64,000 nucleotides of DNA from Kluyvera cryocrescens NBRC 102467 (GTDB taxonomy: Bacteria; Pseudomonadota; Gammaproteobacteria; Enterobacterales; Enterobacteriaceae), in contig NZ_BCTM01000001.1 of assembly GCF_001571285.1 (NCBI RefSeq), forward strand, positions 62,001 through 126,000, in the 5' to 3' direction. This document shows positions 11,534 through 20,784 of this stretch, one piece after another. Below the pieces are notes generated by a model, which ran no database searches, had not been told where the DNA came from, and worked only from the letters and a program-made list of their open reading frames with translations. The translations under genes and the position numbers were made by a program. Numbering within the stretch: position 1 is the stretch's first letter; each line of letters opens with the position of its first letter.

Positions 11534-12460
11534 TCACCTCGAGTCGGGTTGGGGCGGCGTAGTACCTGCCGCTGCTGGTGAGGCATTCGGCGACTGTAGT
11601 ACGCTTAAAGGTTCATTCTGGCTCTCGGCATTCTCGTGGAGAATGGCCTGTTCAGCCTGGTTATTCAGCACCAGCAGGCTGATACGACGGTTGATCGCAT
11701 CGCCGCCACCGCGTGCTGATAGGCGCATTGAGTTTGACATCCCAATGACGCGTAAAACTTTGCCATCGTCCAGCCCACCCGCCACCAGCTCGCGGCGCGA
11801 AGCATTGGCGCGATCCGCCGACAGCTCCCAGTTGCTGTAACCGCGTTCCCCGGTCGCATAGGGGTAATCATCAGTATGGCCGGAAAGACTAATTTTGTTC
11901 GGGATCTCGTTAAGCACTGGGGCAATACCGCGCAGAATATCGCGCATATACGGCTCTACCTCGGCGCTACCGGTTTTAAACATCGGCCGATTCTGGCTAT
12001 CGATAATCTGGATACGCAGGCCTTCCTGCACCAAATCGATTTTCAGGTGCGGGCGCAGCGCACGGAGTTTGGGATCGGCTTCAATAAGCTGGTCGAGCTC
12101 GCCACGAATACGCTTCAGGCGGTTCACTTCCATCCTTTTTTTCAGCTCATCAATATTCGGCTGCTTATTCACTTCACCCTGCTGCTGGGTCACATCATCG
12201 CCGCCGCCGGGAATGGGACTGTCGCTGTTCGCCATCCGCGGACCACCGGTAATTGCGGTAGCCAGCGGGGTACGAAAGTATTCCGCAATCTGGATAAGCT
12301 CTTTCGGGCTGGAGATCGAGATAAGCCACATCACCAGAAAGAAGGCCATCATGGCGGTCATAAAATCGGCATAGGCGATTTTCCACGACCCATGCGCGCT
12401 GCCGTGTGATTTATGCTTACGCCGTTTGACGACGACGATGGGATGCGATTGGTTTTTCAT
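11534..12460 (-). CDS. motB: MotB, flagellar stator subunit
   Basis: Peptidoglycan-anchoring partner of MotA in the proton-driven stator. It has 308 residues: a basic cytoplasmic N-terminus, one TM helix (~28-50) with the proton-carrying D32 ([13 protein letters not shown]), a plug/linker, and an OmpA-like peptidoglycan-binding domain (~150-270, [11 protein letters not shown] and [13 protein letters not shown]). The Pro/Ala/Ser-rich tail is disordered-looking. The start overlaps the end of motA by four bases. Confidence 0.98.
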   Translation of the reverse strand: MKNQSHPIVVVKRRKHKSHGSAHGSWKIAYADFMTAMMAFFLVMWLISISSPKELIQIAEYFRTPLATAITGGPRMANSDSPIPGGGDDVTQQQGEVNKQPNIDELKKRMEVNRLKRIRGELDQLIEADPKLRALRPHLKIDLVQEGLRIQIIDSQNRPMFKTGSAEVEPYMRDILRGIAPVLNEIPNKISLSGHTDDYPYATGERGYSNWELSADRANASRRELVAGGLDDGKVLRVIGMSNSMRLSARGGGDAINRRISLLVLNNQAEQAILHENAESQNEPLSVLQSPNASPAAAGTTPPQPDSR

Positions 12461-13350
12461 GCGTCCTCGGTGGTCGTTTGCTGCTGGCCTGCCGGGTTAC
12501 GTACCGCGCGAACGTGTTCTTCCAGTTCGATGAACGAAGGACGTTCACTGCTGTAGAGAGTTTTACGCCCAAATTCAACGGCAATCGGCGGCGCGTAGCC
12601 ATTGAGGTTGGATAACAGCGTAATCTTGACGCACTGCATCATCTTGGTGGTTTCGGCACTTTTCTGGCGCAGCACGCTCGCCAGCGGCGATACGAAACCG
12701 TATGCCAGCAGAATGCCGAGGAAGGTCCCCACCATGGCATGAGCAATCAGCGCCCCCAGCTCCGCCGCCGGACGATCCGCCGACCCCAGCGCGTGCACCA
12801 CCCCCATAACCGCAGCAACGATACCGAATGCCGGCAGCGAATCGCCGACCAGCGCAAGGCTGTTAGCCGGTACTTCACTTTCGCTTTCATGGGTTTCGAT
12901 CTCTTCATCCATCAGCGCTTCAATTTCGAAGGTGTTCATGTTGCCGCTGATAATCAGGCGCAGGTAATCGACGATAAATTCGAGCATGACCGCATCCGCC
13001 AGAATGCGCGGATAGCTGGCAAAAATTTCGCTCTCCTTCGGGTTTTCGATATCCCGCTCCAGCGAAAACATCCCTTGCTGACGGGATTTGGCCATCAGGC
13101 GATAGAGCAGCGCCAGCAGGTCCATGTACATACTTTTGGTGTATTTCGAGCGACGGAACAGTAAAGGCAGCGCCTTCATCGTCCCCTTGATGGCCTTACC
13201 GTTGTTACCCACGATAAATGCGCCGACCCCCGCCCCGCCGATAATGATCAGCTCAGCCGGTTGATACAGTGCTCCAAGGTGTCCGCCGGTCATCATGTAA
13301 CCGCCGAAAACTGTCCCCAAAACAACCAGGTAACCTATTAAGATAAGCAC
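12457..13350 (-). CDS. motA: MotA, flagellar stator subunit
   Basis: Four-TM inner-membrane protein that forms the proton channel with MotB and pushes on FliG. It has 297 residues (E. coli 295). The cytoplasmic-loop residues R90 and E98 ([15 protein letters not shown]) that contact FliG are present, as are the channel prolines in TM3 ([15 protein letters not shown]) and TM4 (YGFVSPLA). The start is GTG, preceded by GGAAGGA. Transcription comes from the sigma28 promoter inside flhC by read-through of the intervening terminator. Confidence 0.97.
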   Translation of the reverse strand: MLILIGYLVVLGTVFGGYMMTGGHLGALYQPAELIIIGGAGVGAFIVGNNGKAIKGTMKALPLLFRRSKYTKSMYMDLLALLYRLMAKSRQQGMFSLERDIENPKESEIFASYPRILADAVMLEFIVDYLRLIISGNMNTFEIEALMDEEIETHESESEVPANSLALVGDSLPAFGIVAAVMGVVHALGSADRPAAELGALIAHAMVGTFLGILLAYGFVSPLASVLRQKSAETTKMMQCVKITLLSNLNGYAPPIAVEFGRKTLYSSERPSFIELEEHVRAVRNPAGQQQTTTEDA

Positions 13351-13413
13351 GCTATCATCCTTCCACTGTTGACTAAGAGAGGAGACAGATGAGTCATTTC
13401 ACCCCGCATGGGG

Positions 13414-13445
13414 TAAAAAAAAGCAGCGGCCCGAAGACCGCTGCT
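13414..13445 (-). terminator. Rho-independent terminator of flhDC / MotR
   Basis: On the minus strand, AGCAGCGG pairs with CCGCTGCT around an eight-base loop and is followed by a run of eight U. It ends the flhDC message and the MotR transcript; motA expression needs read-through. Confidence 0.92.
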
Positions 13446-13508
13446 GGAGTGTTTAATCCACGTGACGTGGGGTTAAACAGCTTGCCCTATCTGTTCATCC
13501 AGCAGTTG
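13414..13508 (-). ncRNA. motR: MotR-type sigma28-dependent small RNA
   Basis: Seen: a near-consensus sigma28 promoter (13516-13542) inside the end of flhC, with an expected start near 13508, and a strong Rho-independent terminator ending near 13414. Together they predict a ~95-nt RNA covering the flhC 3' end and motA leader. Known: E. coli makes MotR, a sigma28-dependent Hfq-binding sRNA of about this size, from the motA 5' region, with effects on flagellar and ribosomal-protein genes. The position and architecture match; the exact 5' end is inferred from promoter spacing. Confidence 0.75.
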
Positions 13509-14051
13509 TGGATTACTATCGGCAAGATCGCTGGAAAGTTTACGTCTTTTTACTGCGCGTGATGGAGGCTGGCACAGGCTACAGACAAAGCTTCCCGCAG
13601 GCTGGTGTGCGTGAGTCACAAAATTGCCGCCGCAAGAATGGCAGCTCGAAAGTTCAAGTAATCCGCTTTCAACGAAACGGACTAAAGTCCATGCGCGAGT
13701 CAGGGCTAACAGCGGCCCTTCATCCTGCTGTGGACACTGTTCAAGATAGAGACGGTAGGCTTTGATCACGGCATCAACGCCAGAGCATTGACCGCTTTTG
13801 AGTAAGAACTGCCAGGCATTGCAGAACATGGATGAGTGGATATTCTGTTCCCATGTCATAAACCAGTCCGTTGAAAACGGCAGCATTCCCTTCGGCGGCG
13901 GGCTACCCCGCAGCTCTTTGTAGAGCTTAATCAGCCGACCACGGCTGAGCTGAGTTTCACTTTCCAGCATCTGCAAACGAGCACCCAGCGTGATCAGCTC
14001 CATCGCAAGCTGAATATCGCGGGCTTCCTGAACAATGCTTTTTTCGCTCAT
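13473..14051 (-). CDS. flhC: FlhC, subunit of the flagellar master regulator FlhD4C2
   Basis: With FlhD it forms the complex that activates class 2 flagellar promoters. FlhC supplies most DNA contacts. The 192-residue product starts at [10 protein letters not shown], the E. coli start. The four zinc ligands C137, C140 (SSCHSCGG) and C157, C160 (FVCSLCQ) are present, followed by the basic patch AVKRRK. It starts two bases after the flhD stop, in one operon. Its last codons carry the MotR/motA promoter. Confidence 0.98.
   Translation of the reverse strand: MSEKSIVQEARDIQLAMELITLGARLQMLESETQLSRGRLIKLYKELRGSPPPKGMLPFSTDWFMTWEQNIHSSMFCNAWQFLLKSGQCSGVDAVIKAYRLYLEQCPQQDEGPLLALTRAWTLVRFVESGLLELSSCHSCGGNFVTHAHQPAGSFVCSLCQPPSRAVKRRKLSSDLADSNPQLLDEQIGQAV
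13516..13542 (-). promoter_or_regulatory. Sigma28 promoter within flhC for MotR and motAB-cheAW
   Basis: On the minus strand, TAAACTTT, 11 bases, GCCGATAG matches the sigma28 consensus at 14 of 16 positions. It lies within the last codons of flhC, as in E. coli. Confidence 0.88.
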
Positions 14052-14053
14052 CT

Positions 14054-14404
14054 TCAAGCCCTTTTCTTACGGGCAGGTTCGCCTGAGTGACTGGCTTCAT
14101 TCAGCAATCTGGTGGAGAGCAGAATACCGGTGTGAATCTGCTGAAGGTCGTCAACGCGAGACTCTTGCGTCAGACGGGTTATGGTTTGGGCGTTATCAAA
14201 GCGGAACTGACAAACCAATTGGTTAGTTTCCGCTAATTTCACCATCTGCGGGAGCGTCAGTTCCCCGAGGACTTTTGCCATATCCTCGTTGATACCGAGG
14301 CGGAACATAGCAGAAGCCTTATCCTGACCAATCAAACGCTGTGCAAGAAGCAGATAAGACAAATTAATGTCGTAAATGTGCTTTAGCAACTCGGATGTAT
14401 GCAT
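14054..14404 (-). CDS. flhD: FlhD, subunit of the flagellar master regulator
   Basis: Helical dimeric partner that stabilises FlhC and adds DNA specificity. The product is 116 residues from [12 protein letters not shown]. An in-frame start three codons upstream also exists and has been annotated in some enterics, but the shorter form fits the family. A helix-turn-helix-like region and the surface contacted by YdiV/FliT-type regulators are conserved ([14 protein letters not shown]). It is expressed from a CRP- and Rcs-controlled promoter behind a ~208-nt leader. Confidence 0.98.
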   Translation of the reverse strand: MHTSELLKHIYDINLSYLLLAQRLIGQDKASAMFRLGINEDMAKVLGELTLPQMVKLAETNQLVCQFRFDNAQTITRLTQESRVDDLQQIHTGILLSTRLLNEASHSGEPARKKRA

Positions 14405-14613
14405 TTTCCCCATCCCGAATAACCAATTAGTACTTTATGCGGTCAAACCGCATACCCCGTGATGTCGTCGGGCAAGGCCCGATAAAAAAATGAATCGGTC
14501 GAAATGCATGGCCAATCAGGCAAATCTTTCTGTGTCATTATCGGGCAACGATTTCACTTATGACCCGACAAATCTAAACATTTCTTACAATTTACTAAGA
14601 TTTTTCCTAATTC
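14405..14613 (-). promoter_or_regulatory. flhD 5' leader with two hairpins
   Basis: The predicted leader is ~208 nt, close to the E. coli length, where it is a hub for CsrA and Hfq sRNAs such as ArcZ, OmrA/B and McaS. Two compact stem-loops are visible: ATGCGGT/ACCGCAT (14437-14453) and CGGGC/GCCCG (14469-14481). GGGATGGGGAAA just before the start could be a CsrA-type GGA site. sRNA pairing was not assessed. Confidence 0.6.
14595..14609 (-). promoter_or_regulatory. RcsAB box of flhDC
   Basis: The minus strand reads TAGGAAAAATCTTAG, matching the known flhDC RcsAB box just downstream of the transcription start. It predicts repression of motility under envelope stress or capsule induction. Confidence 0.88.
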
Positions 14614-14619
14614 GACGCA

Positions 14620-14648
14620 ACTTTACTCGCCAGATGTGACACATACAA
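14620..14648 (-). promoter_or_regulatory. Sigma70 promoter of flhDC
   Basis: -35 TTGTAT, 17 bases, -10 TAAAGT on the minus strand, placing +1 near 14613. This start puts the RcsAB box at about +5 and the CRP site at about -71, the E. coli arrangement. Confidence 0.65.
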
Positions 14649-14676
14649 TGTTACTTCGCTGTTAATTTGAAATTTA

Positions 14677-14692
14677 TGTGATCTTCGTCACA
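14677..14692 (-). promoter_or_regulatory. CRP-cAMP site activating flhDC
   Basis: TGTGA, six bases, TCACA is a perfect CRP core palindrome centred about 71 bases upstream of the predicted flhDC start. It implies catabolite control of motility. Confidence 0.9.
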
Positions 14693-15196
14693 AAATCAAA
14701 TCGTATTTCTGACGTCGATCTATCAGTCACCTTTGTATTTTGACCAATAAACGAGCAGCTAAAGCGGCGTTTTATTCCACCCTAACGGATATTCATTCAC
14801 TGAAATTATTAAACGGCGATTCAGAATGTGCGACTTTACGTGAGCCATTTACGAAAAATTTATCACAGATCATGCTTTCATCTAATAAACAAAATTCATC
14901 GTAAATTCAATAAATTGAAACATTAGAACATTGATCACAAATTGATTCGCAAGTTATTTACTTTTGGTTAACATCAATTCATCAAAAATTAAATGTTCAT
15001 AAGACATGTTTATTACATCATATATTCAGTCATGCTTATGCAAGTTGGCTTAATTTCGCACAACTATTCGCATAAAATTTGCTTATGTATTAGGTTAAGT
15101 TATAAGCAGCGATATTCCGTCTAATGCTTGCGGGCGTGACGGAAAAAGAGTAAGAGATGGGTGATAGAGTGCGTATTATTCAAGCAAGGAGGTCTG
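14693..15196. other. AT-rich intergenic region between flhDC and uspC
   Basis: About 500 bases without a supported gene. Very AT-rich with many short A/T tracts, consistent with H-NS-type silencing and with the region where regulators and IS elements act upstream of E. coli flhDC. No IS remnant or further clear operator was seen. Confidence 0.5.
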
Positions 15197-15616
15197 ATGC
15201 CTTACTCACATCTTTTAGTGGCCGTCGCGCCGACGCCGGAAAGCCATGCATTGCTGAAAAAAGCCGTCGCCATTGCGCGGCCGGAAAATGCGCGCCTCAG
15301 CCTGATTACCCTCTCTACCGATCCCGAAATGTATAACCAACTTGCTGCGCCAATGATGGAGAGCCTGCGGGAATTGATGCAGGAAGAGACGCGGCAGTTT
15401 CTGCAAAGCCTGGCCGACGCCGCCGACTACCCTATCTGGAAAAGCCAAATTGCCTCCGGTGAACTGTGCGATCACGTGAAAGCCTTTTGCCAAAACCATC
15501 AGGTTGACCTGGTTATCTGCGGCAACCATAACCAAAGCTTCTTTTCACGAGCGACCTGCTCGGCAAAAAATATTGTCGGGAATAGCGGTGTGGATGTGTT
15601 ATTAGTGACACTGTAA
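15197..15616 (+). CDS. uspC: UspC, universal stress protein
   Basis: A 139-residue cytoplasmic UspA-fold protein. The start is the ATG of MPYSHLLVAVA, preceded by a perfect AGGAGG; the frame extends 12 codons upstream without support. Family features are HLLVAVAPTPES at the N-terminus and VDLVICGNHNQSFFSRATCS near the C-terminus. UspC has been tied to motility and stress survival in E. coli. In E. coli otsBA follows; here the gene ends at a terminator and araH comes next. Confidence 0.93.
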   Translation: MPYSHLLVAVAPTPESHALLKKAVAIARPENARLSLITLSTDPEMYNQLAAPMMESLRELMQEETRQFLQSLADAADYPIWKSQIASGELCDHVKAFCQNHQVDLVICGNHNQSFFSRATCSAKNIVGNSGVDVLLVTL

Positions 15617-15644
15617 CAAAGCAGAAAGTCTTATGATTCCAGGG

Positions 15645-15672
15645 CGCCAGCGCCTCACTTCGCTGGCGTTTT
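15645..15672 (+). terminator. uspC terminator
   Basis: CGCCAGCG pairs with CGCTGGCG around an eight-base loop, followed by TTTT. Confidence 0.85.
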
Positions 15673-15739
15673 CATCTGTCATGAACGTGCTTCGGAAACT
15701 CACCACCGAAATCATCGCTTGCGGCGATAAGCCGGACAA

Positions 15740-15769
15740 AACCGACACCGTCACTCGCCGGCGTCGGTT
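15740..15769 (-). terminator. araFGH terminator
   Basis: On the minus strand AACCGACGCCG pairs with CGGTGTCGGTT with one mismatch, followed by TTTG. It starts eight bases beyond the araH stop codon. Confidence 0.7.
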
Positions 15770-15776
15770 AACGACT

Positions 15777-16760
15777 TTATGCGCTTTGTTTGGCTTTCTG
15801 TTTGTAGCGGTCAAAAATCACCGCTGCCAGCAGAATCAAGCCTCGCACCACATACTGGGAGAATGGCGAAATATTTAGCAGGTTCATCGCATTTTCTACC
15901 GTGCCGAGGATTAAGATCCCGGCCACCACGTAGGAAATTTTGCCAATACCGCCTTTCAACGACACGCCGCCAAGTACGCAGGCTGAGATGACAATAAGCT
16001 CATAGCCAATTGACGTCATCGGCTGTCCGCTGGTCATACGCGAGGCCAGAATAATCCCTGCTGCAGCAGAGACCAGCCCCGAGAGAACAAAGATAATGAT
16101 CTTCGTCCGCACCACCGGAACCCCGGCCAGTCGCGCCGCTTCTTCATTGCCGCCAATGGCCAGAGTGTTGCGGCCAAAAGTGGTTTTGTTCAGCAGTAGC
16201 CCAAAGATAATCAGGCATCCCACCGTCAGCCAGATTGGCGCCGGCAGACCTAGCCAGTTGGCGTAACCGAGCGTAAAGAAACGCTCGTCTTCAATCCCAA
16301 CCGCTTTACCATCGGAGATGATGTAGGCAAGGCCGCGCACGATCTGCATCGTGGCAAGCGTGGTGATCAGCGCATTAATTTTGAGTCTGGCAATCACGAA
16401 TCCATTGATAAATCCACTCACTGCCCCCAGCAGTAAACCGGCAAAGACGCCAATCCACAGGCTTTCGGTGGCATTAATCACCACCGCCGTGGTGACCCCC
16501 GCGCAGGCGATAACCGAGGCGACCGACAGATCGAAATCGCCTGATGCGAGGCAAAACAGCATCCCGCAGGCGACCATCCCTGACATCGAAATCGCCAGGC
16601 CCAGGCCTTTCATATTAATAAATGACGCAAAGTTCGGCACAAACAGGGCGCAGCAGATAAACAGAACGGCAAACACGACCAGCATGCCGTACTGATCCCA
16701 GATACGGCTAAAGCTCAGTGATGAGCCGCGAGCGCCAGGTGTAGTAACAGATGACATCAT
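15777..16760 (-). CDS. araH: AraH, L-arabinose ABC transporter permease
   Basis: Inner-membrane permease of the AraFGH high-affinity arabinose importer; 327 residues with about ten TM helices and the BPD_transp_2 signature (NTLAIGGNEEAARLAGV). Almost colinear with E. coli AraH. Two adjacent ATG codons follow AAGGAG; the second (16757) has better spacing, but the homologous protein begins MMSSV. It is the last gene of the araF-araG-araH operon. Confidence 0.96.
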   Translation of the reverse strand: MMSSVTTPGARGSSLSFSRIWDQYGMLVVFAVLFICCALFVPNFASFINMKGLGLAISMSGMVACGMLFCLASGDFDLSVASVIACAGVTTAVVINATESLWIGVFAGLLLGAVSGFINGFVIARLKINALITTLATMQIVRGLAYIISDGKAVGIEDERFFTLGYANWLGLPAPIWLTVGCLIIFGLLLNKTTFGRNTLAIGGNEEAARLAGVPVVRTKIIIFVLSGLVSAAAGIILASRMTSGQPMTSIGYELIVISACVLGGVSLKGGIGKISYVVAGILILGTVENAMNLLNISPFSQYVVRGLILLAAVIFDRYKQKAKQSA

Positions 16761-16771
16761 AATCTCCTTAC

Positions 16772-18286
16772 TCAGGCGACGGCCTGACTGACTTTTGGCA
16801 TGGCGAGGCTTAGGGCCTGCTGTTCATTGGCGCTTTCGTGCTGCAGCTCACCAGATATTTCCCCCTCACGCATCACTACGATGCGATCTGCAACGCCCAG
16901 GACTTCAGGCAGATCGCTTGAGGCAAACAGCACCGCAACCCCGGAGGCTGCCAGCGCATATATCACGTTATAGATCTCGTGCTTCGCCCCTACGTCGATC
17001 CCACGCGTCGGCTCATCGAGTAAAATGACTTTCATCTCTTCCGACAGCCAGCGCCCCAAAATCGCCTTCTGCTGATTTCCGCCAGACAGGTTCATAATCA
17101 GCTGCTGCGCGCCCGGCGTTTTGATGTTTAGGGATTGGATGTGATGGTCAGCGTTACTGGCTTCCCAAGCGTTATTGATAAGGCACCCGGCGTGAATATG
17201 CTTACGTCGGGCGCTGATATTGATGTTGTCGCGTACCGAATGTACCGGGATAATTCCTTCGGCCTTGCGGTCTTCCGGGCAGAGCATCATTCCCGCACGG
17301 ATCGCCTGCGCTGGCTTATCAATGGTCACCCGCTGACCGTCGATAAAGATTTCGCCGCCGGTTATCTTTGTGCCACCAAAAATTCCTTTCATCAGTTCGC
17401 TTCGCCCGGCGCCCACCAGCCCAAACAGGCCAACGATTTCACCGCTGCGCACCGACAACGAAATGGGCGTCCTCACGCCCAGCGCTTTTACCTCCGCCAG
17501 ACGAAGACGCTCCTCGCCGTATTCTCGGGGCTGCCAGCCGTAGATATCACCGATATTACGCCCCACCATCGCCTGAACCAGACGGTCATGGCTCACCTCA
17601 TTCATATCATCAAAGGTGCAGACGTAGCGGCCGTCTTTGAATACCGTAATGGCATCGCTAATCGCAAAGATCTCTTCCATACGGTGGGAAACATAGATGA
17701 TCACCCGCCCCTCTTTTCTCAGTTCGCGGATCACGCGAAAAAGGTTATCGATCTCGCGGGCAGAGAGTGAGCTGGTGGGTTCATCAAAGGCAATCACCTT
17801 GGCGTTACGCGCTAGCGCTTTGGCAATCTCCACCATCTGCCATTGGCCGATGGAGAGGTATTTCAGCGGCGTATCGGGATCGATATCCAGACCCAGATGT
17901 TCAAGCTGAAGACGCGCTTCATAGTTCAGTAATGACCGGTTGACGATCCCGCCGCGGCTGGGTAATTGCCCAAGATAGATATTTTCAGCGACTGTCATCT
18001 CCGGGATGAGATGCAGTTCCTGGTAAATAATGGCGACACCGGCGTTTAACGCCGCGGTGGTGTCAGCAAACGAAATCTCTTCTCCACGCAGAGCCAGCGT
18101 GCCCGCAGTGGGTGAATAATTACCGCTGAGTATTTTCAACAGCGTCGACTTACCGGCACCGTTTTCCCCCATCAACGCATGTACCTGGCCGCTATAGCAA
18201 TCGAAGCTAATATCGGACAGTGCTTTGACGCCGGGAAACGTTTTGCAAATACCATGGAAAGAGAGATAAGGGGCAGACTGTTGCAT
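16772..18286 (-). CDS. araG: AraG, L-arabinose ABC transporter ATPase
   Basis: Energises arabinose import. The 504 residues form two fused ABC domains. Domain 1 has Walker [11 protein letters not shown], signature [15 protein letters not shown] and Walker [13 protein letters not shown]. Domain 2 has a degenerate Walker A ([10 protein letters not shown]), signature [15 protein letters not shown] and Walker [13 protein letters not shown], as usual for the sugar-importing family. The start at [10 protein letters not shown] matches E. coli; a four-codon upstream extension is ignored. Confidence 0.97.
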   Translation of the reverse strand: MQQSAPYLSFHGICKTFPGVKALSDISFDCYSGQVHALMGENGAGKSTLLKILSGNYSPTAGTLALRGEEISFADTTAALNAGVAIIYQELHLIPEMTVAENIYLGQLPSRGGIVNRSLLNYEARLQLEHLGLDIDPDTPLKYLSIGQWQMVEIAKALARNAKVIAFDEPTSSLSAREIDNLFRVIRELRKEGRVIIYVSHRMEEIFAISDAITVFKDGRYVCTFDDMNEVSHDRLVQAMVGRNIGDIYGWQPREYGEERLRLAEVKALGVRTPISLSVRSGEIVGLFGLVGAGRSELMKGIFGGTKITGGEIFIDGQRVTIDKPAQAIRAGMMLCPEDRKAEGIIPVHSVRDNINISARRKHIHAGCLINNAWEASNADHHIQSLNIKTPGAQQLIMNLSGGNQQKAILGRWLSEEMKVILLDEPTRGIDVGAKHEIYNVIYALAASGVAVLFASSDLPEVLGVADRIVVMREGEISGELQHESANEQQALSLAMPKVSQAVA

Positions 18287-18346
18287 GGCAACCTCCACAA
18301 TCAGCTATCCTTCTCCCCCCGCAAGCGGGAGGAGAACCATCAGGAA

Positions 18347-19327
18347 TCAGAGGCCTTTTTTCGCCAGCTCTTCTTTGAAGTTGTCACGGGTGATCAGTAC
18401 GACGTCAGTCACCGCGGTGAATTTCGGGGGTTCGACACCCTTCTCTACCCAGTTGTAGAGCAGTTCGCTGGTTTTATAACCGTGAATATCCGGGCTTGGC
18501 AGCAGTGAACCGAAGAAGCCGGTCGCCTGCGCTTTTGACAGCTCATTAACCGCGTCCACACCGTTAATACCGATACCAATGACGTTTGCCGCTTTAAAGC
18601 CCTGACCTTCCGTTGCACGAACGCCGCCCAGCACGGTGTTATCGTTCATGCCAATAATCAGCCATTGCTTCACTTCCGGGTGTTGAACCAGCAGTGAGTT
18701 ACCGGCGTCGAATGCGCCAGGGATATCGTTTGATTTGGTTGGGATCTGGTAAATCTGTTTTTCCGGGAAGCCCGCGGCTTTTATCGCATCCATCGAACCC
18801 GTTGTGCGGCGGCGCGCGGTATCCAGTTCATTGGCGGTAATCGCCATTACGCCGGTGGTTTTCACATCCCAGCCGCGCTTTTGCATCTCTTTATACAGTT
18901 CCTGCCCCTGGCGCGCGCCAATTTCACTGGCGGCCATCATCACCAGCGGCACGGTATCCATCGGTTTGCCTTTCGCATTCACGAACTGGTCGTCGACGGT
19001 AATAACCTTCATGTCATAGCTGCGCGCTTTCGCCACAATGGCTGGCCCCAGTTTTGGGTCCGGCGTACAAATAACAAAGCCTTTTGCGCCGCTGGCCGCC
19101 AGACTATCAATAGCATTTAGCGTTTTTTCACCATCGGGAACGGCTATTTTAATCACATCAAAGCCGAGATCTTTTCCCGCCTTATCAGCAAATTTCCATT
19201 CGGTCTGGAACCAGGGTTCTTCTGGCTGTTTAACTAAAAAGCCGAGTTTCAAATTTTCAGCCATAGCCGATTGTGACATAACCGCTGCCAGCCCGATGGC
19301 GGCCAACGCTTGCGTAAATTTGTGCAT
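18347..19327 (-). CDS. araF: AraF, periplasmic L-arabinose-binding protein
   Basis: Delivers arabinose to AraGH. The 326 residues include a signal peptide cleaved after QSAMA, followed by ENLKLGFLVKQPEEPWF as in E. coli. The start is the Met of MHKFTQALAA; the open frame runs 22 codons further upstream without homology. It is first in the operon, 60 bases before araG. The gap after araF holds no obvious hairpin. AraC half-sites could not be identified with confidence in the upstream 270 bases. Confidence 0.97.
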   Translation of the reverse strand: MHKFTQALAAIGLAAVMSQSAMAENLKLGFLVKQPEEPWFQTEWKFADKAGKDLGFDVIKIAVPDGEKTLNAIDSLAASGAKGFVICTPDPKLGPAIVAKARSYDMKVITVDDQFVNAKGKPMDTVPLVMMAASEIGARQGQELYKEMQKRGWDVKTTGVMAITANELDTARRRTTGSMDAIKAAGFPEKQIYQIPTKSNDIPGAFDAGNSLLVQHPEVKQWLIIGMNDNTVLGGVRATEGQGFKAANVIGIGINGVDAVNELSKAQATGFFGSLLPSPDIHGYKTSELLYNWVEKGVEPPKFTAVTDVVLITRDNFKEELAKKGL

Positions 19328-19541
19328 GGTTAACTCCAGCCTTAATGTTCTTTTATGTAGGGAAAAATCAGAGAGCCGATTTAAATTAGACATAAAACAA
19401 AGTATTAGCTGTTCTACTTACAGCGTTAACGTTGTTGAAACATTAATAGCCCGGAATTCGTTTTGTATAAGAGAGCAGCATCACACCGCAGAATTACAGT
19501 AAAGTGATGCATAGATTCAGCAGATAATTACATATTAAGAC

Positions 19542-19566
19542 GCGCGAATTGTCGGACAATTCGCGC
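19542..19566. terminator. Perfect hairpin between the DJ-1-like gene and araF
   Basis: GCGCGAATTGTC pairs with GACAATTCGCGC around one central base, just past the stop of the DJ-1-like gene. The stem is strong but the U-tract is weak. Confidence 0.55.
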
Positions 19567-19598
19567 AAAATCAGCCATAACGGCGCAGGGGGAATGAA

Positions 19599-20156
19599 CT
19601 ACCAGCGGTAATAGATATGATCGGCGTGGTCGCGTACCGGCGCTTCATCTCCTAACAGACGGGCAGCAACGGTGAAAGCAAAATCAAACACGTGACCAAA
19701 CCCTTTTCCGCTGATCAAATTACCGTCTTCCACTACCGGTGCATCAACGTATTCGCCATTTTTAACATCCTGCCATAAATCACCGGAGCACACGTAACGA
19801 CGCCCTTTAAGCAAGTCATTACCGGCCAACACGCGGGCGGCGGCAGAACAAATAGGGCAAATCAGTTTATTCGCTGCGTCATGGGCGGCCACAAATTTGA
19901 TGACGTCGGGATCGGCGGCCAGATTGACGCTTCCCTGCGGCCCACCCGGCAATACCACCGCGTCGTACAGGGTATCCAGACGTTCTGCCAGCGTCGCATC
20001 CGCCACCATCGGAATATCGTGATAGCTCACCACCGCACGGGATTCAGCGCACGACACCAGTTCAACACCGATATGCAGACGGCGCAAAATATCGATAGTG
20101 ACAATCGCTTCCCCTTCTTCAAATCCAGGGGCCAGCAGTACTGCAACCTGTTTCAT
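19599..20156 (-). CDS. DJ-1/PfpI family protein
   Basis: A 185-residue glutamine-amidotransferase-like fold of the DJ-1/PfpI/ThiJ superfamily. The nucleophile-elbow cysteine C103 lies in ICPICSAAARVLAG, an acidic residue (E14 or E16, GFEEGEA) takes the usual place near the N-terminus, and LPGGPQG forms the conserved loop. Related proteins act as glyoxalases, deglycases or chaperones; which applies here is unknown. It is not the E. coli YajL sequence. It is a single gene on the minus strand, with a hairpin after it and a 628-base gap before ftnB. Confidence 0.8.
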   Translation of the reverse strand: MKQVAVLLAPGFEEGEAIVTIDILRRLHIGVELVSCAESRAVVSYHDIPMVADATLAERLDTLYDAVVLPGGPQGSVNLAADPDVIKFVAAHDAANKLICPICSAAARVLAGNDLLKGRRYVCSGDLWQDVKNGEYVDAPVVEDGNLISGKGFGHVFDFAFTVAARLLGDEAPVRDHADHIYYRW

Positions 20157-20784
20157 TTTAACTCCTGTAAATTCATATCAAAATTGTCCTCCCTGACGAT
20201 AAAAAGGGGTGGACTCTGCACACGCTAAAATACTGTGAACATAATCCACTTGCCTGCTGCTATCAAATTTGATCTAAAACAAAATTAATGCCGTTGAGAT
20301 ATTTATCAACGCCGCAGGAAAGTCGTATATATAAGTATGAATGATAATAGCGTGCGCTTATTCATAACAAATAATGCTGATAACGACTACCAGACATCAA
20401 TAGATGATGAATATATTAGATGTAGGTCACGTTTTTAATGTACGCAATGAAACAGATTTCCCATATGTTAACAAACTCTTATAAGGATGTACTTAAAGTC
20501 ACAATCACTATTAATCATGTCATTACGAAAATTTAATTTTGGATATTAAGTTGATTCTAATATGTGTTGTAACGAAACGTAAAAAGCGGCTTATAAGAGT
20601 TTTCTTGTATCGATTCTAAGAGTATTCTTTTTTACGACCGGAGAAGTATTATATTTCAGGTCATGCATGAGGACTACAAATAATATGTAGTCGAATTCAA
20701 CGTGTAAATAGCGCATGGTTAGCGGCTATTATGAACTATGCGGTGTAACGCGTATCGTTCCTACCCAGCAATAAGGATATTCGT
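20157..20784. other. AT-rich intergenic region upstream of ftnB, with two inverted repeats
   Basis: A divergent control region for the DJ-1-like gene and ftnB; no coding frame is supported. Near ftnB, GACTACA and TGTAGTC form a 7-bp inverted repeat (20672-20692), and AATAGC with GCTATT form a second (about 20706-20729). No perfect CRP or Fur site was seen. Confidence 0.5.

Noticed and set aside
13401-13414. ACCCC-GCAT-GGGGT inverted repeat between motA and flhC as an operator
   Set aside because: Very short; could be a minor hairpin in the motA leader. No regulator consensus matches.
19328-19598. AraC half-sites upstream of araF (TAGC followed by seven bases)
   Set aside because: Two TAGC words occur, but the TCCATA halves match at too few positions to support them.
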